From assembly GCA_963702305.1 (NCBI GenBank), contig CAVPBX010000003.1:1-64000 (forward strand): a stretch of 64,000 nucleotides of DNA. Direction: 5' to 3'. The notes under the pieces are model-generated. The model was given only the letters and a program-made list of their open reading frames with translations. It searched no databases and was not told the origin of the DNA. Origin of the DNA: PALSA-693 sp963702305 (lineage in GTDB: Bacteria; Actinomycetota; Acidimicrobiia; Acidimicrobiales; Palsa-688). This document shows positions 33,584 to 42,642 of this stretch, piece by piece (positions within the stretch are counted from its first letter, which is position 1; the number at the start of each line of letters is the position of its first letter). Made by a program: the position numbers and the translations under genes.

Positions 33584-35266
33584 ATGGATGTGCTGGTGGT
33601 GGTGGACGGGGGGCCCGTCCCCGAGCGACTGGTGGCCCGGGCCCGGCGGCGGGTCGATGTGGCCGCCGGACCGCTGGCCTCGGCGACGGTGGCCGAGCTA
33701 CGGGCCCACATCCCGCGCTCGATCGGCGTGGTCGGCGCCCCAGCGGCGGCCGCCGAGGTGGCCCGCCAGCTGCACCGCTCCGGGCTACCGGTGACGGTGT
33801 ACAGCGACCTGCCCGTGGACGTGGAAGCCGGCATCGAAGTCGACCGTATCAGCGATACCGGGCCGCCGATCGACGCGGCTGACTCCTTGCTGGACCTGAT
33901 CGGCCACACCCCGCTGGTCCGGATGGACCGGATCGGGCGCGACCTGTCCGGGCAGTTGTTCGCCAAGCTGGAGTTCCTCAACCCCGGCGGCAGCATCAAG
34001 GACCGACCCGCCTTGGCCATGGTGGAAGCCGCCGAGCGGGACGGCTTGTTGACGCGGGGTGGCACCATCGTCGAGCCGACCTCGGGCAACACCGGGGTGG
34101 GACTGGCGATCGTGGCCGCTCGCCGCGGCTATCGCTGCATTTTCACCATGCCGGACAAGATCGCCGGCGAGAAGGTGGCCCTGCTGCGGGCCTACGGCGC
34201 CGAGGTGGTGGTCTGCCCGACCGCGGTCGACCCGGAGCACCCCGATTCGTACTACTCGGTGGCCCGCCGGCTGACCGAGACCACGCCGGGCGCGTTCATG
34301 CCCAACCAGTACGCCAATCCCCACAACCCGGAGGCCCACGAGCGCACGACCGGGCCGGAGCTGTGGCGCCAATCGGCCGGGCGCATCACCCATCTGGTCG
34401 CCAGCATCGGGACCGGGGGGACGATCACCGGGGTGGGGCGGTATCTCAAGGCCCAGAATCCCGCCATCCAGATCATCGGGGCCGACCCCGAGGGGTCGGT
34501 GTACTCCGGCGGGCAGGGCCGCCCCTACCTGGTCGAAGGCATCGGCGAGGACTTCTGGCCGGCGACCTACGACCGCCAGATCGCCGACCGGGTGGTGATG
34601 GTGTCGGACCGGGACAGCTTCCTGACCGCCAGGCGGGTGACCCGGGAGGAGGGGATCCTGGCCGGCGGCTCGTGCGGCACGGCCGTGTGGGCGGCGCTCG
34701 AAGTCGGCCGGGAACTGGGGCCGGAGGCGGTGATCGTGGTGCTGCTGCCCGACTCGGGGCGCGGCTACCTCTCGAAGGTGTACGACGACGGCTGGATGGC
34801 CGACCACGGCTTCCTGCGGGGCGCGGGTGGCGCCGGCGACACGGTCGAGGCGGTCCTGGCCCACAAGAGCCGGGGTTCGGCGGTGCCGCCGCTGGTGCAC
34901 GTCCACCCCAGCGAGACGGTGCAGTCCGCCATCGCCATCCTGCAGGAGTACGGCGTGTCGCAGCTGCCGGTGGTCAAGGCCGAGCCCCCGCTGTCGCTGG
35001 CGGAGGTGGTGGGCACCGTCACGGACCGCGGCTTGCTGGAACGGCTGGTGGCCGACCCTGCGGCGGTGAGTCTGGCGGTGCAGTCCGTCATGGGGCCGCC
35101 CCTGCCGATGGTCGGCAGCGGGGAGCCGGTGGACGAAGCCGCCGCCCGGCTGGCCGACGGGGCCGCCGTGCTCGTCATCGACGCCGGCCATCCGACGGGG
35201 ATCGTGACCCGATCCGACCTGCTCGACTTCCTGTCCAGCCCCCGTGGGGGAGGCGCGGCCAGGTGA
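33584..35266 (+). CDS. cbs: Cystathionine beta-synthase-like PLP enzyme with tandem CBS domains and unusual N-terminal extension
   Basis: This enzyme condenses serine and homocysteine to cystathionine (transsulfuration). The PLP domain spans about residues 100-415 with LIGHTPLVRMDRIGRDL, LNPGGSIKDRPALAMVEAAE (PLP Lys about residue 138), EPTSGNTGVGLAIVAARRGY and ASIGTGGTITGVGRYLKAQN. Two CBS motifs fill residues 440-555. The length of 560 exceeds that of typical bacterial enzymes (about 460) because of a 95-residue N-terminal region with no recognised domain. No heme-binding Cys/His pair is apparent there. The gene overlaps the next by GTGA. Confidence 0.88.
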   Translation: MDVLVVVDGGPVPERLVARARRRVDVAAGPLASATVAELRAHIPRSIGVVGAPAAAAEVARQLHRSGLPVTVYSDLPVDVEAGIEVDRISDTGPPIDAADSLLDLIGHTPLVRMDRIGRDLSGQLFAKLEFLNPGGSIKDRPALAMVEAAERDGLLTRGGTIVEPTSGNTGVGLAIVAARRGYRCIFTMPDKIAGEKVALLRAYGAEVVVCPTAVDPEHPDSYYSVARRLTETTPGAFMPNQYANPHNPEAHERTTGPELWRQSAGRITHLVASIGTGGTITGVGRYLKAQNPAIQIIGADPEGSVYSGGQGRPYLVEGIGEDFWPATYDRQIADRVVMVSDRDSFLTARRVTREEGILAGGSCGTAVWAALEVGRELGPEAVIVVLLPDSGRGYLSKVYDDGWMADHGFLRGAGGAGDTVEAVLAHKSRGSAVPPLVHVHPSETVQSAIAILQEYGVSQLPVVKAEPPLSLAEVVGTVTDRGLLERLVADPAAVSLAVQSVMGPPLPMVGSGEPVDEAAARLADGAAVLVIDAGHPTGIVTRSDLLDFLSSPRGGGAAR

Positions 35267-36441
35267 GCGAGGAGGAGCCGGGGGCCGCCGGGTACGGTTT
35301 CGAGACCCGGGCCATTCACGCCGGCCAGGACCCCGACCCCGTCACCGGCGCGGTGGTCCCCCCGATCTCGTTGTCGACGACCTTCGCCCAGGAAGCGGTG
35401 GGCAAGCACCAGGGCTTCGAGTACGCCCGCAGCGGCAACCCCACCCGGGCGGGCCTCGAGACCTGCCTGGCCGCCCTGGAAGGAGCAGGCCACGGCCTGG
35501 CGTTCGCCAGCGGGCTGGCGGCCGAGGACGCCATCCTGCGCCTGCTCCGCCCCGGCGACCATGTGATCATCCCGGACGACGCCTACGGCGGGACCTTCCG
35601 GTTGATCGACAAGGTGTGGGGCCCGCTGGGCATCTCGCACACCGCCGTCGACTTCCGCGACCTCGAAGCAGTGGTCGCGGCCTGGCGGGCGGAAACCCGC
35701 CTGGTGTGGGTCGAGACGCCCAGCAACCCCATGCTGTCCATCGTCGACATCGCCGCGGTGGCGACCCTCGCCCACGAACGGGAAGCGATGGTCGTGGTCG
35801 ACAACACCTTCGCCACCCCGTACCTGCAGCAGCCCCTAGCCCTGGGCGCCGACCTGGTGGTCCACTCCACCACCAAGTACCTGGGCGGCCACAGCGACGT
35901 CGTCGGCGGGTTCGTGGCGACCGACGACGCCGGGCTGGCCGAGCGGATCGCCTTCTTTCAGAACGCCGCCGGCGGGGTGCCCGGCCCCATGGACTGCTAC
36001 TTGGTCCTGCGCGGGGCCAAGACCCTGGCCGTGCGCATGGACCGGCACTGCGCCAACGCCGCGGCCGTGGTCGACCTGCTGGTCGGCCACCCGGCGGTGG
36101 CCCAGGTGCTCTACCCCGGGTTGGCGTCGCACCCGGGCCACCTGGTGGCGGCCCGGCAGATGCGGGCCTTCGGGGGCATGGTGTCGTTCGTGGTCGGGGC
36201 CGGTGAGGAGGCGGCGTTGGAGGTGGTCAGGTCGACGAAGTTGTTTACCCTGGCGGAGTCGCTGGGGGCGGTGGAATCGCTGATCGAGCATCCGCATCGC
36301 ATGACCCACGCCTCGGCTGTCGGGTCCCCGCTCCAGGTCCACCCCGGCCTGGTCCGGCTGTCGGTCGGGCTGGAAACTGCCGGCGATCTGGTCGCGGACT
36401 TGGCCGCCGCCCTCGAGCAGGCCGGCGGCGCGGGCGGGTAG
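35263..36441 (+). CDS. Cys/Met metabolism PLP enzyme (cystathionine gamma-lyase or gamma-synthase)
   Basis: GTG at 35263 overlaps the cbs stop. The 392-residue product has GFETRAIHAGQDPDPVTGAV, PPISLSTTFAQEAVG, YARSGNPTRAGLETCLAALE, VWVETPSNPMLSIVDIAAVA, VVVDNTFATPYLQQPLALGA and VHSTTKYLGGHSDVVGGFVA (PLP Lys near residue 204), then LFTLAESLGAVESLIEHPHR. Pairing with cystathionine beta-synthase favours gamma-lyase, giving cysteine from homocysteine. Gamma-synthase or a dual enzyme cannot be excluded from motifs alone. Confidence 0.9.
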   Translation: MSEEEPGAAGYGFETRAIHAGQDPDPVTGAVVPPISLSTTFAQEAVGKHQGFEYARSGNPTRAGLETCLAALEGAGHGLAFASGLAAEDAILRLLRPGDHVIIPDDAYGGTFRLIDKVWGPLGISHTAVDFRDLEAVVAAWRAETRLVWVETPSNPMLSIVDIAAVATLAHEREAMVVVDNTFATPYLQQPLALGADLVVHSTTKYLGGHSDVVGGFVATDDAGLAERIAFFQNAAGGVPGPMDCYLVLRGAKTLAVRMDRHCANAAAVVDLLVGHPAVAQVLYPGLASHPGHLVAARQMRAFGGMVSFVVGAGEEAALEVVRSTKLFTLAESLGAVESLIEHPHRMTHASAVGSPLQVHPGLVRLSVGLETAGDLVADLAAALEQAGGAGG

Positions 36442-36450
36442 GGATCCGAG

Positions 36451-37830
36451 TTGCGGCTGCGGTGCACTGGCTGCGGGCGAGAGGTCTCCGAGTGGGCGGC
36501 GCGCTGCCCGGTGTGCGGCCACGACACCGTCGACGCCCTGGTGGCACCGGCGCCCGGCGCCGAGCAGATGAGCCCGCCAGTGGGAGCCGGCGACCGCTCC
36601 GAACCCGGCGAACCCGGCCCCCACCTTCCCGCCTCCCGGCCGGCAGCCGCCCCCAGCCGGTCCAGGTGGCAGTCCGTGTGGCCGCGGCGATGGGCCGTCG
36701 CGATCGTCGCGGCGGCGGCCCTGATCGCCGGCGGCACCCTCCTCGGTCTGGGCCTGGCGGCGCCGGGCGCCGGGCCAGCGTCGAGCGGGGCGTTGGCCCT
36801 GCCGGCGTCTGCCACCGGCGGGCGGCTGGTGGCCCAGGACCCGCAGGGCACCCTGCTGCTCACCGACCCCGACGGGGGCCGGGTGGTGCCACTGTCCAGC
36901 CTCGGCGCCTTCGGGGGTGAGGTGGTCGCCCCCGCCCTCGACCGCCGCTACGTCGCCACCCTCCAGGGCCAGGTCCTCGCCGTCAACAACGTTGACGGCC
37001 TGGATCAGACCGACTCTCGGCCCCTGACCAAGGTGGCTCCACTGGGGGGACCGGACACGTTCGCCGATGGCGATCGAGCCCTGGTCCTCGTCAAGAGCGG
37101 CGAGCAACCGCTCCGGACTGGGACCGTCTCCGTGCTGACCCTGGCCGATCAGCGCACCCGGCTCTTGGGTGTCGCCGACGAAGCCGCCGGCGACCCGGCA
37201 GGCCTCGGGGTCTTCCTGTCGGTACCCGCCCCGGACTACCAACTCCAGGCCGGCGACGGCGGCTTCGTCGGCCTCGCCGACTCCGCAGTGGAGCTGCGCG
37301 ACGTGGGCCGCCCTCCTGTGGTGCTGGCCACCGCCGGTCAGCTCAACGCCGACCTCGGCCAGGTCCCGAGCCAGCCCGTGCACCTGGGCGTGTTCCCGAA
37401 CCCGGCCGGTGATGCGGTGGCGGTGGTGCTCGACCCGCCGACGGGCGGCGAAGCCAACGTCGGCGTGGTGGTGCTCGACCGGCGGGGAAAGGTGCTGGGC
37501 GTCGTCCGTCCGGCCTCGGGCCCGACCGAGTACAGCTGGCCGTCCTGGTCCCCCGACGGGCGTTCCCTCGCCTACCCGTCACACGGCGCCCGCGGCACCA
37601 CCCTGGTGGTCTGGTCCGCAGGCGGGCACCTGCTCGCCCGCACCGCACCCGACAACGGCGCCGGCTTCGGCTACTGCGTATGGGCCGCGGACGGCTCCGC
37701 GTTCCTCTGCCCCACGTTCGAGTCGGCGCAAGCCCGGTGGGATGCGGGTCGGACCCGGGGCGGCCCGTTGTCGTCGGTCTCGGCGCCCGGCACCCCGATC
37801 GTGTGGTTGGCGCCGGCGACCGGCCCGTGA
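36451..37830 (+). CDS. Zinc-ribbon, single-pass membrane protein with beta-propeller-like ectodomain
   Basis: TTG at 36451 opens 459 codons. The start RLRCTGCGREVSEWAARCPV followed by CG is a two-CxxC zinc ribbon. After a Pro-rich linker, AVAIVAAAALIAGGTLLGLG is a transmembrane helix near residue 95. The remaining 340 residues are predicted extracytoplasmic, with TolB/WD40-like strands such as YSWPSWSPDGRSLAYPSHGA and GFGYCVWAADGSAFLCPTFE. The architecture suggests a sensor or anti-sigma-like membrane protein, but no enzymatic motif is seen. It follows the transsulfuration pair by 9 nt. Confidence 0.7.
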   Translation: MRLRCTGCGREVSEWAARCPVCGHDTVDALVAPAPGAEQMSPPVGAGDRSEPGEPGPHLPASRPAAAPSRSRWQSVWPRRWAVAIVAAAALIAGGTLLGLGLAAPGAGPASSGALALPASATGGRLVAQDPQGTLLLTDPDGGRVVPLSSLGAFGGEVVAPALDRRYVATLQGQVLAVNNVDGLDQTDSRPLTKVAPLGGPDTFADGDRALVLVKSGEQPLRTGTVSVLTLADQRTRLLGVADEAAGDPAGLGVFLSVPAPDYQLQAGDGGFVGLADSAVELRDVGRPPVVLATAGQLNADLGQVPSQPVHLGVFPNPAGDAVAVVLDPPTGGEANVGVVVLDRRGKVLGVVRPASGPTEYSWPSWSPDGRSLAYPSHGARGTTLVVWSAGGHLLARTAPDNGAGFGYCVWAADGSAFLCPTFESAQARWDAGRTRGGPLSSVSAPGTPIVWLAPATGP

Positions 37831-37858
37831 ATCCCGGCGACCGGCCCGACCGGGCCGG

Positions 37859-39076
37859 CTACAGCAGCCGCAGCCGGATGGTCTCATCCATGTGGGCCAG
37901 ACGGGCCAACATGTCGTCGGTGTAGTCGCTGGCGATGTCGGTGATGACGTAACCGACATCACCGCGGGTGCCGAGCGACTGGCCTTCGATGTTGATGCGA
38001 TGCTCGGCGAAGATGGCGTTGATCGACGCCAACACGCCCGGGGTGTTGCGGTGGATGTGCACTAGCCCGTGTGAGCCCGCCCGCAGCGGCAGCTCCAGGT
38101 TGGGCAGATTGACCGACAGGGCGGTGCTGCCCGACCGGATGTACTCGGCGAGCTTGTGGGCGACGAAGGCGCCGATGTCGACCTGGGCCTCCTCGGTGCT
38201 GCCTCCGATGTGCGGGGTCAGGATCATGTTGGGGAGTCCCTGGAGCCGCGACACGAACGCCTCGTCGTCGCCGGAGGGCTCCTCGAAGAACACGTCGACG
38301 GCGGCGCCGGCCAGGTGCCCCGACTCGATGTGGGTCCGAAGGGCGCCGTGGTCGACCACGAACCCGCGGCTCAGATTGAGGAAGAGGGCACCGTCTCGCA
38401 TGGCCGCGAACTCGGCCTCACCGAAGAGGCCCCGGTTGTCGGGACGCCCGTCGACGTGCAGCGTCACCACGTCCGCCCAGGCCAGCAGGTCCTCCAGCGT
38501 GGCGCACCGGCGGGCGTTGCCGAGCGCCAGCCGGTCGGCGGTGTCGAAAAACGAGACCGACATCCCCAGGCTCTCGGCCAGCACCGACAGTTGCGAGCCG
38601 ATGTTGCCGTACCCGACGATGCCGAGCCGGCGGCCCCGGACCTCGTGGGCCCCGGTAGCCGACTTGGCCCAGATGCCGGCGTGCATGTCCCGGTTTTTGT
38701 CCGTGAGCCGGCGGGTCAGGGCGATGATCTCGGCGATGACCAGCTCGACGACGCTCCGGGTGTTGGAGAAGGGGGCGTTGAACACCGCCACGCCCCGGCG
38801 GCTGGCCGCGGCCAGGTCGATCTGGTTGGTACCGATGCAGAAGGCCCCGATCGCCAGCAGGCGAGGCGACTTGTCGAGGACCGCCTCGCTGACCTGGGTG
38901 CGGGATCGGATGCCGAGCAGGTCGATCTCCGTGATGCGGTCGGCCAGCTGGCCCTCGCTATACGCCTCAGGTGCCACTTCGACGTCGAAACCCGCCTCCG
39001 TGAGGCGGGCGGCCGCGCCGGGATGGATGTTCTCCAGCAACAGGGCGCGCCGGCGGGGGGGACGCTGGTCGGGCAT
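37859..39076 (-). CDS. serA: D-3-phosphoglycerate dehydrogenase
   Basis: The first enzyme of serine synthesis. The 405-residue product has LLLENIHPGAAARLTEAGFD, LLAIGAFCIGTNQIDLAAAS, RGRRLGIVGYGNIGSQLSVL (NAD motif), ALFLNLSRGFVVDHGALRTH, AAVDVFFEEP and LTPHIGGSTEEAQVDIGAFV with the catalytic His. A C-terminal ACT domain runs from GLVHIHRNTPGVLASINAIF to the end, as in the E. coli type that is feedback-inhibited by serine. ATG at 39076 is chosen by homology; longer in-frame sequence upstream has no similarity. Serine feeds the nearby cystathionine beta-synthase. Confidence 0.92.
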   Translation of the reverse strand: MPDQRPPRRRALLLENIHPGAAARLTEAGFDVEVAPEAYSEGQLADRITEIDLLGIRSRTQVSEAVLDKSPRLLAIGAFCIGTNQIDLAAASRRGVAVFNAPFSNTRSVVELVIAEIIALTRRLTDKNRDMHAGIWAKSATGAHEVRGRRLGIVGYGNIGSQLSVLAESLGMSVSFFDTADRLALGNARRCATLEDLLAWADVVTLHVDGRPDNRGLFGEAEFAAMRDGALFLNLSRGFVVDHGALRTHIESGHLAGAAVDVFFEEPSGDDEAFVSRLQGLPNMILTPHIGGSTEEAQVDIGAFVAHKLAEYIRSGSTALSVNLPNLELPLRAGSHGLVHIHRNTPGVLASINAIFAEHRINIEGQSLGTRGDVGYVITDIASDYTDDMLARLAHMDETIRLRLL

Positions 39077-39152
39077 GCGGCCAGGATACTGGTGGGAAAA
39101 AGGGTCGCCTGGGCGGGCCCGGCACCCGGCGCCGAAGAGACCGACGTGGGCC

Positions 39153-39797
39153 CTAGGGCCCGGCGTTGGCGCCGGCTTGCAGGGGATTGAGGTCGATGGT
39201 GCCCTGCGAGCACACCGACGACATGAGCCCCGGAGCGACCACGAAATGGGTGTCGTTGGGCGGGGTGATCTCGGTCCCTTGGGCCACCGGCTGGCACGCC
39301 CCCGATGGCGCGTCACCCGGTCCGGGGATGTCGGGGCTGAAGCGGGCGGTCGCCGACGCCGAGCCCCCGGGGGCCAGCGTGATCGCCGGCTCGCTCCCCG
39401 GCGAGCGCACCACGTGGGTAGGCAGCGGCGTGTCGCTGGCGCCGAGCAGCTGCATACCGACATACCCGAAAGTGGTGCAGGGGGCCGACGAGATGTTGGT
39501 CAGGACGACCCGGGCTTCGACGTGGCCGGCGCCGGCGCTCCCAGGGATGACCAGGAAGCTGCCCTTGAGCTTGCTGGCCACACAGCGGGCCACGCCCGGG
39601 GTGGTGGTCGTGGTGGCGGCGGCTGCGGTGGTCGGGGGCGCCGCGGTGGTGCTCGGCGTGGTCGTCGGCGTTACGGCGCTGGTGGTCGCCGTCGTCGAGG
39701 CGGTGGTGGTGGGGCTGGTCGCCGGTTTGGACGAGCCGCCGCAGGCCCCGGCCAGGAGGACGGCGGACAGGGCCACGAGAGCAGGGGCGGCGCGCAC
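39153..39797 (-). CDS. DUF4232-type lipoprotein
   Basis: The 214-residue precursor starts with a lipoprotein signal, LVALSAVLLAGACGGSSKP (lipobox LAGAC). A long Thr/Pro/Ala linker follows, then a beta-sandwich domain with GHVEARVVLTNISSAPCTTF, GYVGMQLLGASDTPLPTHVV and PCQ-like Cys residues (GACQPVAQGTEI, SSVCSQGTIDL). This matches DUF4232 proteins of Actinobacteria, which are membrane-anchored outside the cell with unknown function. The gene is divergent from the lipoprotein gene at 39930. Confidence 0.75.
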   Translation of the reverse strand: MRAAPALVALSAVLLAGACGGSSKPATSPTTTASTTATTSAVTPTTTPSTTAAPPTTAAAATTTTTPGVARCVASKLKGSFLVIPGSAGAGHVEARVVLTNISSAPCTTFGYVGMQLLGASDTPLPTHVVRSPGSEPAITLAPGGSASATARFSPDIPGPGDAPSGACQPVAQGTEITPPNDTHFVVAPGLMSSVCSQGTIDLNPLQAGANAGP

Positions 39798-39929
39798 CCC
39801 GACAGTATCGCCCGCTGCTACCCCGGCGCTGGTGGCATTCGCCGAACCGCCCGGCCTGGCTGCTCACGGGAGGAATGCCGCGATACCCTGCCCTGGGCCC
39901 GCGGCGGCCATCAGACAAGGGGTTTCGAC

Positions 39930-41039
39930 ATGCGACATGGGGCACGGTTCTCCCGGCGGGCCGGCAGAGGCGGCCTGGCCCTGCTGGCCGCGGCGGCGGT
40001 GACGTTGGGCGCCTGCGGCAATCCCATCGCTCGGATCACCACCGAGCGGGCCGTCGGCAACGCCTTCGGGGCGGTGCTCGCCCAGCCCAGCGTGGAGCTG
40101 CAGGTCTCCCTGGGGGTCACCGCCCAGCAGCTGCAGCAGCTGGGCGCCCAGGTCGGCAAGGCCTCGCTCAGCCCCAAGGTGGCGGCCACCATCGCCGCCA
40201 TGTCCCTCGTACTCGACGTCAACACCGGCCACGGCGAACACCTCAACAGCGCCCAAGCGCGCACCGACCACGCCAACCAGTTCTCGTTCGCGTTGCAGAT
40301 CGGCTCCTCGGCGCCGGTGGAGATCCGCTACCTGGCCGGGAGCGTCTTCGCCCGCGCCGACGCCTCGACCCTGCTGGGCGACTTCGGGCTGGCCCCCGCC
40401 AAGGCCGCCTCCTTCCAGCACGCCCTCCAGAGTGCCAACGCCTACCTCCCGGGGTTGGCGGCGCTCGGTCAGGGCCAGTGGGTATCCGCCCAGACCGCCG
40501 CGTTCGCCCCGTTGCTCAACGGGCTGAAGGCCCAGGCGCCGGCCACCACGCCGGCGTCGTCCAAGAAGCTGCTGGATCAGCTGAAGGCCGCCTTTACCAA
40601 CAACGCCACGTACAGCAACGCCGGCACCCACGGCGGACGCACCGAGTACAACGTGACCGTCGCCGCCCACAACCTGGTCCAGCAACTGTCCGGCCTGGTC
40701 CCCTCCTCCATTTCCAGCGTCCCGGGGGCGTCCAGCGCCACCAAGGCACTGGGGAGCCTGGCCAGCAAGATTCCGGCCCATCAGAACGTGGTCCTGCAGG
40801 TGTGGGTGAGCGGCAACAAGGCCCAGGAGATCGACGTGGACCTCAACCAGTTCGATCACCAGCTGCCGTTCGCCGTGCCGCTGAAGGTCCTGATCGGCTC
40901 CGGCGCCCCCGTCACCGCCCCCACGGGGGCCACCCCGCTGGACGTGTCGAAGCTGTCGACGCTCTTCAGCGGTCTCCTGGGCGGCGGCCTCGGCTCGAGC
41001 AGCCAGTCGAGCAGGAGCCCCACCACCGCGGCGGCGTAG
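39930..41039 (+). CDS. Secreted lipoprotein, LppX/LprG-like in layout
   Basis: ATG at 39930 gives a signal peptide, GGLALLAAAAVTLGACGNPI, with lipobox LGAC. The 369-residue product repeats alternating strands and helices: SVELQVSLGVTAQQLQQLGA, APVEIRYLAGSVFARADAST, GGRTEYNVTVAAHNLVQQLS and NVVLQVWVSGNKAQEIDVDL. The pattern of a small-substrate-binding half barrel resembles actinobacterial lipoproteins that carry lipids, but the match is structural impression only. A Ser/Thr-rich tail ends the protein. The mostly antisense upstream extension of this frame is not coding. Confidence 0.65.
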   Translation: MRHGARFSRRAGRGGLALLAAAAVTLGACGNPIARITTERAVGNAFGAVLAQPSVELQVSLGVTAQQLQQLGAQVGKASLSPKVAATIAAMSLVLDVNTGHGEHLNSAQARTDHANQFSFALQIGSSAPVEIRYLAGSVFARADASTLLGDFGLAPAKAASFQHALQSANAYLPGLAALGQGQWVSAQTAAFAPLLNGLKAQAPATTPASSKKLLDQLKAAFTNNATYSNAGTHGGRTEYNVTVAAHNLVQQLSGLVPSSISSVPGASSATKALGSLASKIPAHQNVVLQVWVSGNKAQEIDVDLNQFDHQLPFAVPLKVLIGSGAPVTAPTGATPLDVSKLSTLFSGLLGGGLGSSSQSSRSPTTAAA

Positions 41040-41048
41040 GCCGCGCCG

Positions 41049-42206
41049 TCAGGTGGTGTAGTCGGCGTTGATGCGGACGTACCCGTCGGAGAGGTCGCAG
41101 CCATAGACGGTGGCTTCCGCCGGGCCGGTATTGAGCTCGACCTCGATCTCGACGTGGTCGCCGGCCATGATGCCGGCCAGGCGCCGGAGGCCCTCCTCGC
41201 CGGGCCGGTTGGGGTACGTCTCGAGATCGCCGAAGCGGATGACGACCCGCTCGGGATCGATGTCGCGATCGTCCCGGCACTTGCCGATGGCCATCGCCAC
41301 CCGCCCCCAATTGGGGTCGGCGCCGTGCACCGCCGTCTTGACCAGCGGCGAGTTGACGATGGCCTTGGCCACCCGGCGGGCCTGGTCGCCACTGGCGGCG
41401 GCGCGGACCGTGACGGTGAGCAGCTTGGTGGCGCCCTCACCATCGCGGGCCAGTTGCAACGTCAGGTCCAGGCACACCTCGCGTAGGGCGACGGCCAGGG
41501 CGGCTTCGCTGACCGGCCCCGCGGCCCCATTGGCGAGCACGACCGCCGTGTCCGAGGTGGAGGTGTCGGTGTCGATGCTCAGGCAGTTGAGCGTCTCGTC
41601 GACCGCCCGTCGCCACAGGCCATCCAGGATGTCCGCGTCGACGGCGGCGTCGGTCAGGACGAACGCCAGCATGGTCGCCATGTCCGGTTCGATCATGCCG
41701 ACCCCCTTGGCCATTCCGACGACCGACGCCGGCCCAGCCTGCTGCACCGCCGTCTTCGGGACCGTGTCGGTGGTCATCATGGCCCGCGCCACGTGCACCG
41801 CGTCGGCGTCGAACGCCGCCCGGCTCAGCCCGGCCAGGTGGGGCCGGAGCAGGTCCATGGGGTAGGGCCGGCCGATCACCCCGGTGCTGGCGATCAGCAC
41901 CTGGTCGACCGGCACGGCGGCGGCGGCAGCGACCGCCGCGGTGACTTCCTCGGCGTCGCGGCGACCCTGCAGGCCGGTCGCCACGTTGGCGTTCTTGGCG
42001 ATCACGACCACCGCCCGAGCCCGGCCGGACGTGGCCCGGGGGCGGCTGAGGGTGACGCTGGGCCCCTCGAACCGGCTCTGGGTGAACATCCCGGCGCTGG
42101 CGCACGGCCGGGTCGAGACGATGACGGCCACGTCGTCGCCCTCGTCGCGCAGGCCGGCGTGTCCGGTGTAGGCGATGAAGCCACCGGGCAAGGGCAAGGA
42201 TGGCAT
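41049..42206 (-). CDS. argJ: Bifunctional ornithine acetyltransferase/N-acetylglutamate synthase
   Basis: ArgJ transfers acetyl from N-acetylornithine to glutamate, recycling acetyl in arginine synthesis. The 385-residue proenzyme has GFIAYTGHAGLRDEGDDVAV, VVVIAKNANVATGLQGRRDA, VPVDQVLIASTGVIGRPYPM, and MAKGVGMIEPDMATMLAFVL, where cleavage before Thr in ATML makes the two subunits and the nucleophile (about residue 177). The C-terminus has KTAVHGADPNWGRVAMAIGK and DLSDGYVRINADYTT. No other arg gene is adjacent. ATG at 42206 is set by homology and lacks a clear ribosome-binding site. Confidence 0.92.
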   Translation of the reverse strand: MPSLPLPGGFIAYTGHAGLRDEGDDVAVIVSTRPCASAGMFTQSRFEGPSVTLSRPRATSGRARAVVVIAKNANVATGLQGRRDAEEVTAAVAAAAAVPVDQVLIASTGVIGRPYPMDLLRPHLAGLSRAAFDADAVHVARAMMTTDTVPKTAVQQAGPASVVGMAKGVGMIEPDMATMLAFVLTDAAVDADILDGLWRRAVDETLNCLSIDTDTSTSDTAVVLANGAAGPVSEAALAVALREVCLDLTLQLARDGEGATKLLTVTVRAAASGDQARRVAKAIVNSPLVKTAVHGADPNWGRVAMAIGKCRDDRDIDPERVVIRFGDLETYPNRPGEEGLRRLAGIMAGDHVEIEVELNTGPAEATVYGCDLSDGYVRINADYTT

Positions 42207-42339
42207 CCGGAGATCATTCCAGGTCTGCCCCCCTGGGCCGAGTTGGCGGGCCCGGGTCGCGACGCGAACAGTGGTCAGAACTGGCCGCGGCTTCCGGCGA
42301 GTTCTGACCACTATCCGACCGCGCCAGGCGGCGCCGGTG

Positions 42340-42537
42340 CTACAGGTTGCTGCTGTCGAGTTGCTCCAGGCAGCGGCGGATCTCCGAGGCGCGGAACCGG
42401 CGATGACCACCCAGCGTGCGGATGGCGGTGATCTTTCCCGCCCGGGCCCAGCGGGTGACGGTCTTCGGGTTTACGCGGAAAAGCGCGGCAACTTCCGCCG
42501 GAGTGAGGAGTGCGTCGGGGTGGGTGTCTTCGGCCAT
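42340..42537 (-). CDS. bldC: BldC-like MerR-type DNA-binding protein
   Basis: A 65-residue single-domain regulator: LLTPAEVAALFRVNPKTVTR then WARAGKITAIRTLGGHRRFR. This is the winged-helix of BldC/excisionase-type MerR proteins without an effector domain. In Streptomyces BldC delays differentiation by binding direct repeats cooperatively. GGAAGGAAAC stands before the ATG. It lies between argJ and purM on the same strand, so it may share transcripts with biosynthetic genes. Target genes here are unknown. Confidence 0.85.
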   Translation of the reverse strand: MAEDTHPDALLTPAEVAALFRVNPKTVTRWARAGKITAIRTLGGHRRFRASEIRRCLEQLDSSNL

Positions 42538-42642
42538 GGTCTACGTTTCCTTCCAAGTGTCCGTTTCCGCACCCAACGTACGAGAAGACCGGGCTACGGC
42601 ACATGACGCGAGTGGGCCATTTTTCCGGGCAATTCGGACTAG

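Noticed and set aside
37968..39929. Very long plus-strand open frame (over 1000 codons) leading into the lipoprotein gene
   Set aside because: Its first two thirds are antisense to serA and the DUF4232 gene, whose protein families are certain. Only the part from 39930 has a signal peptide and protein-like composition.
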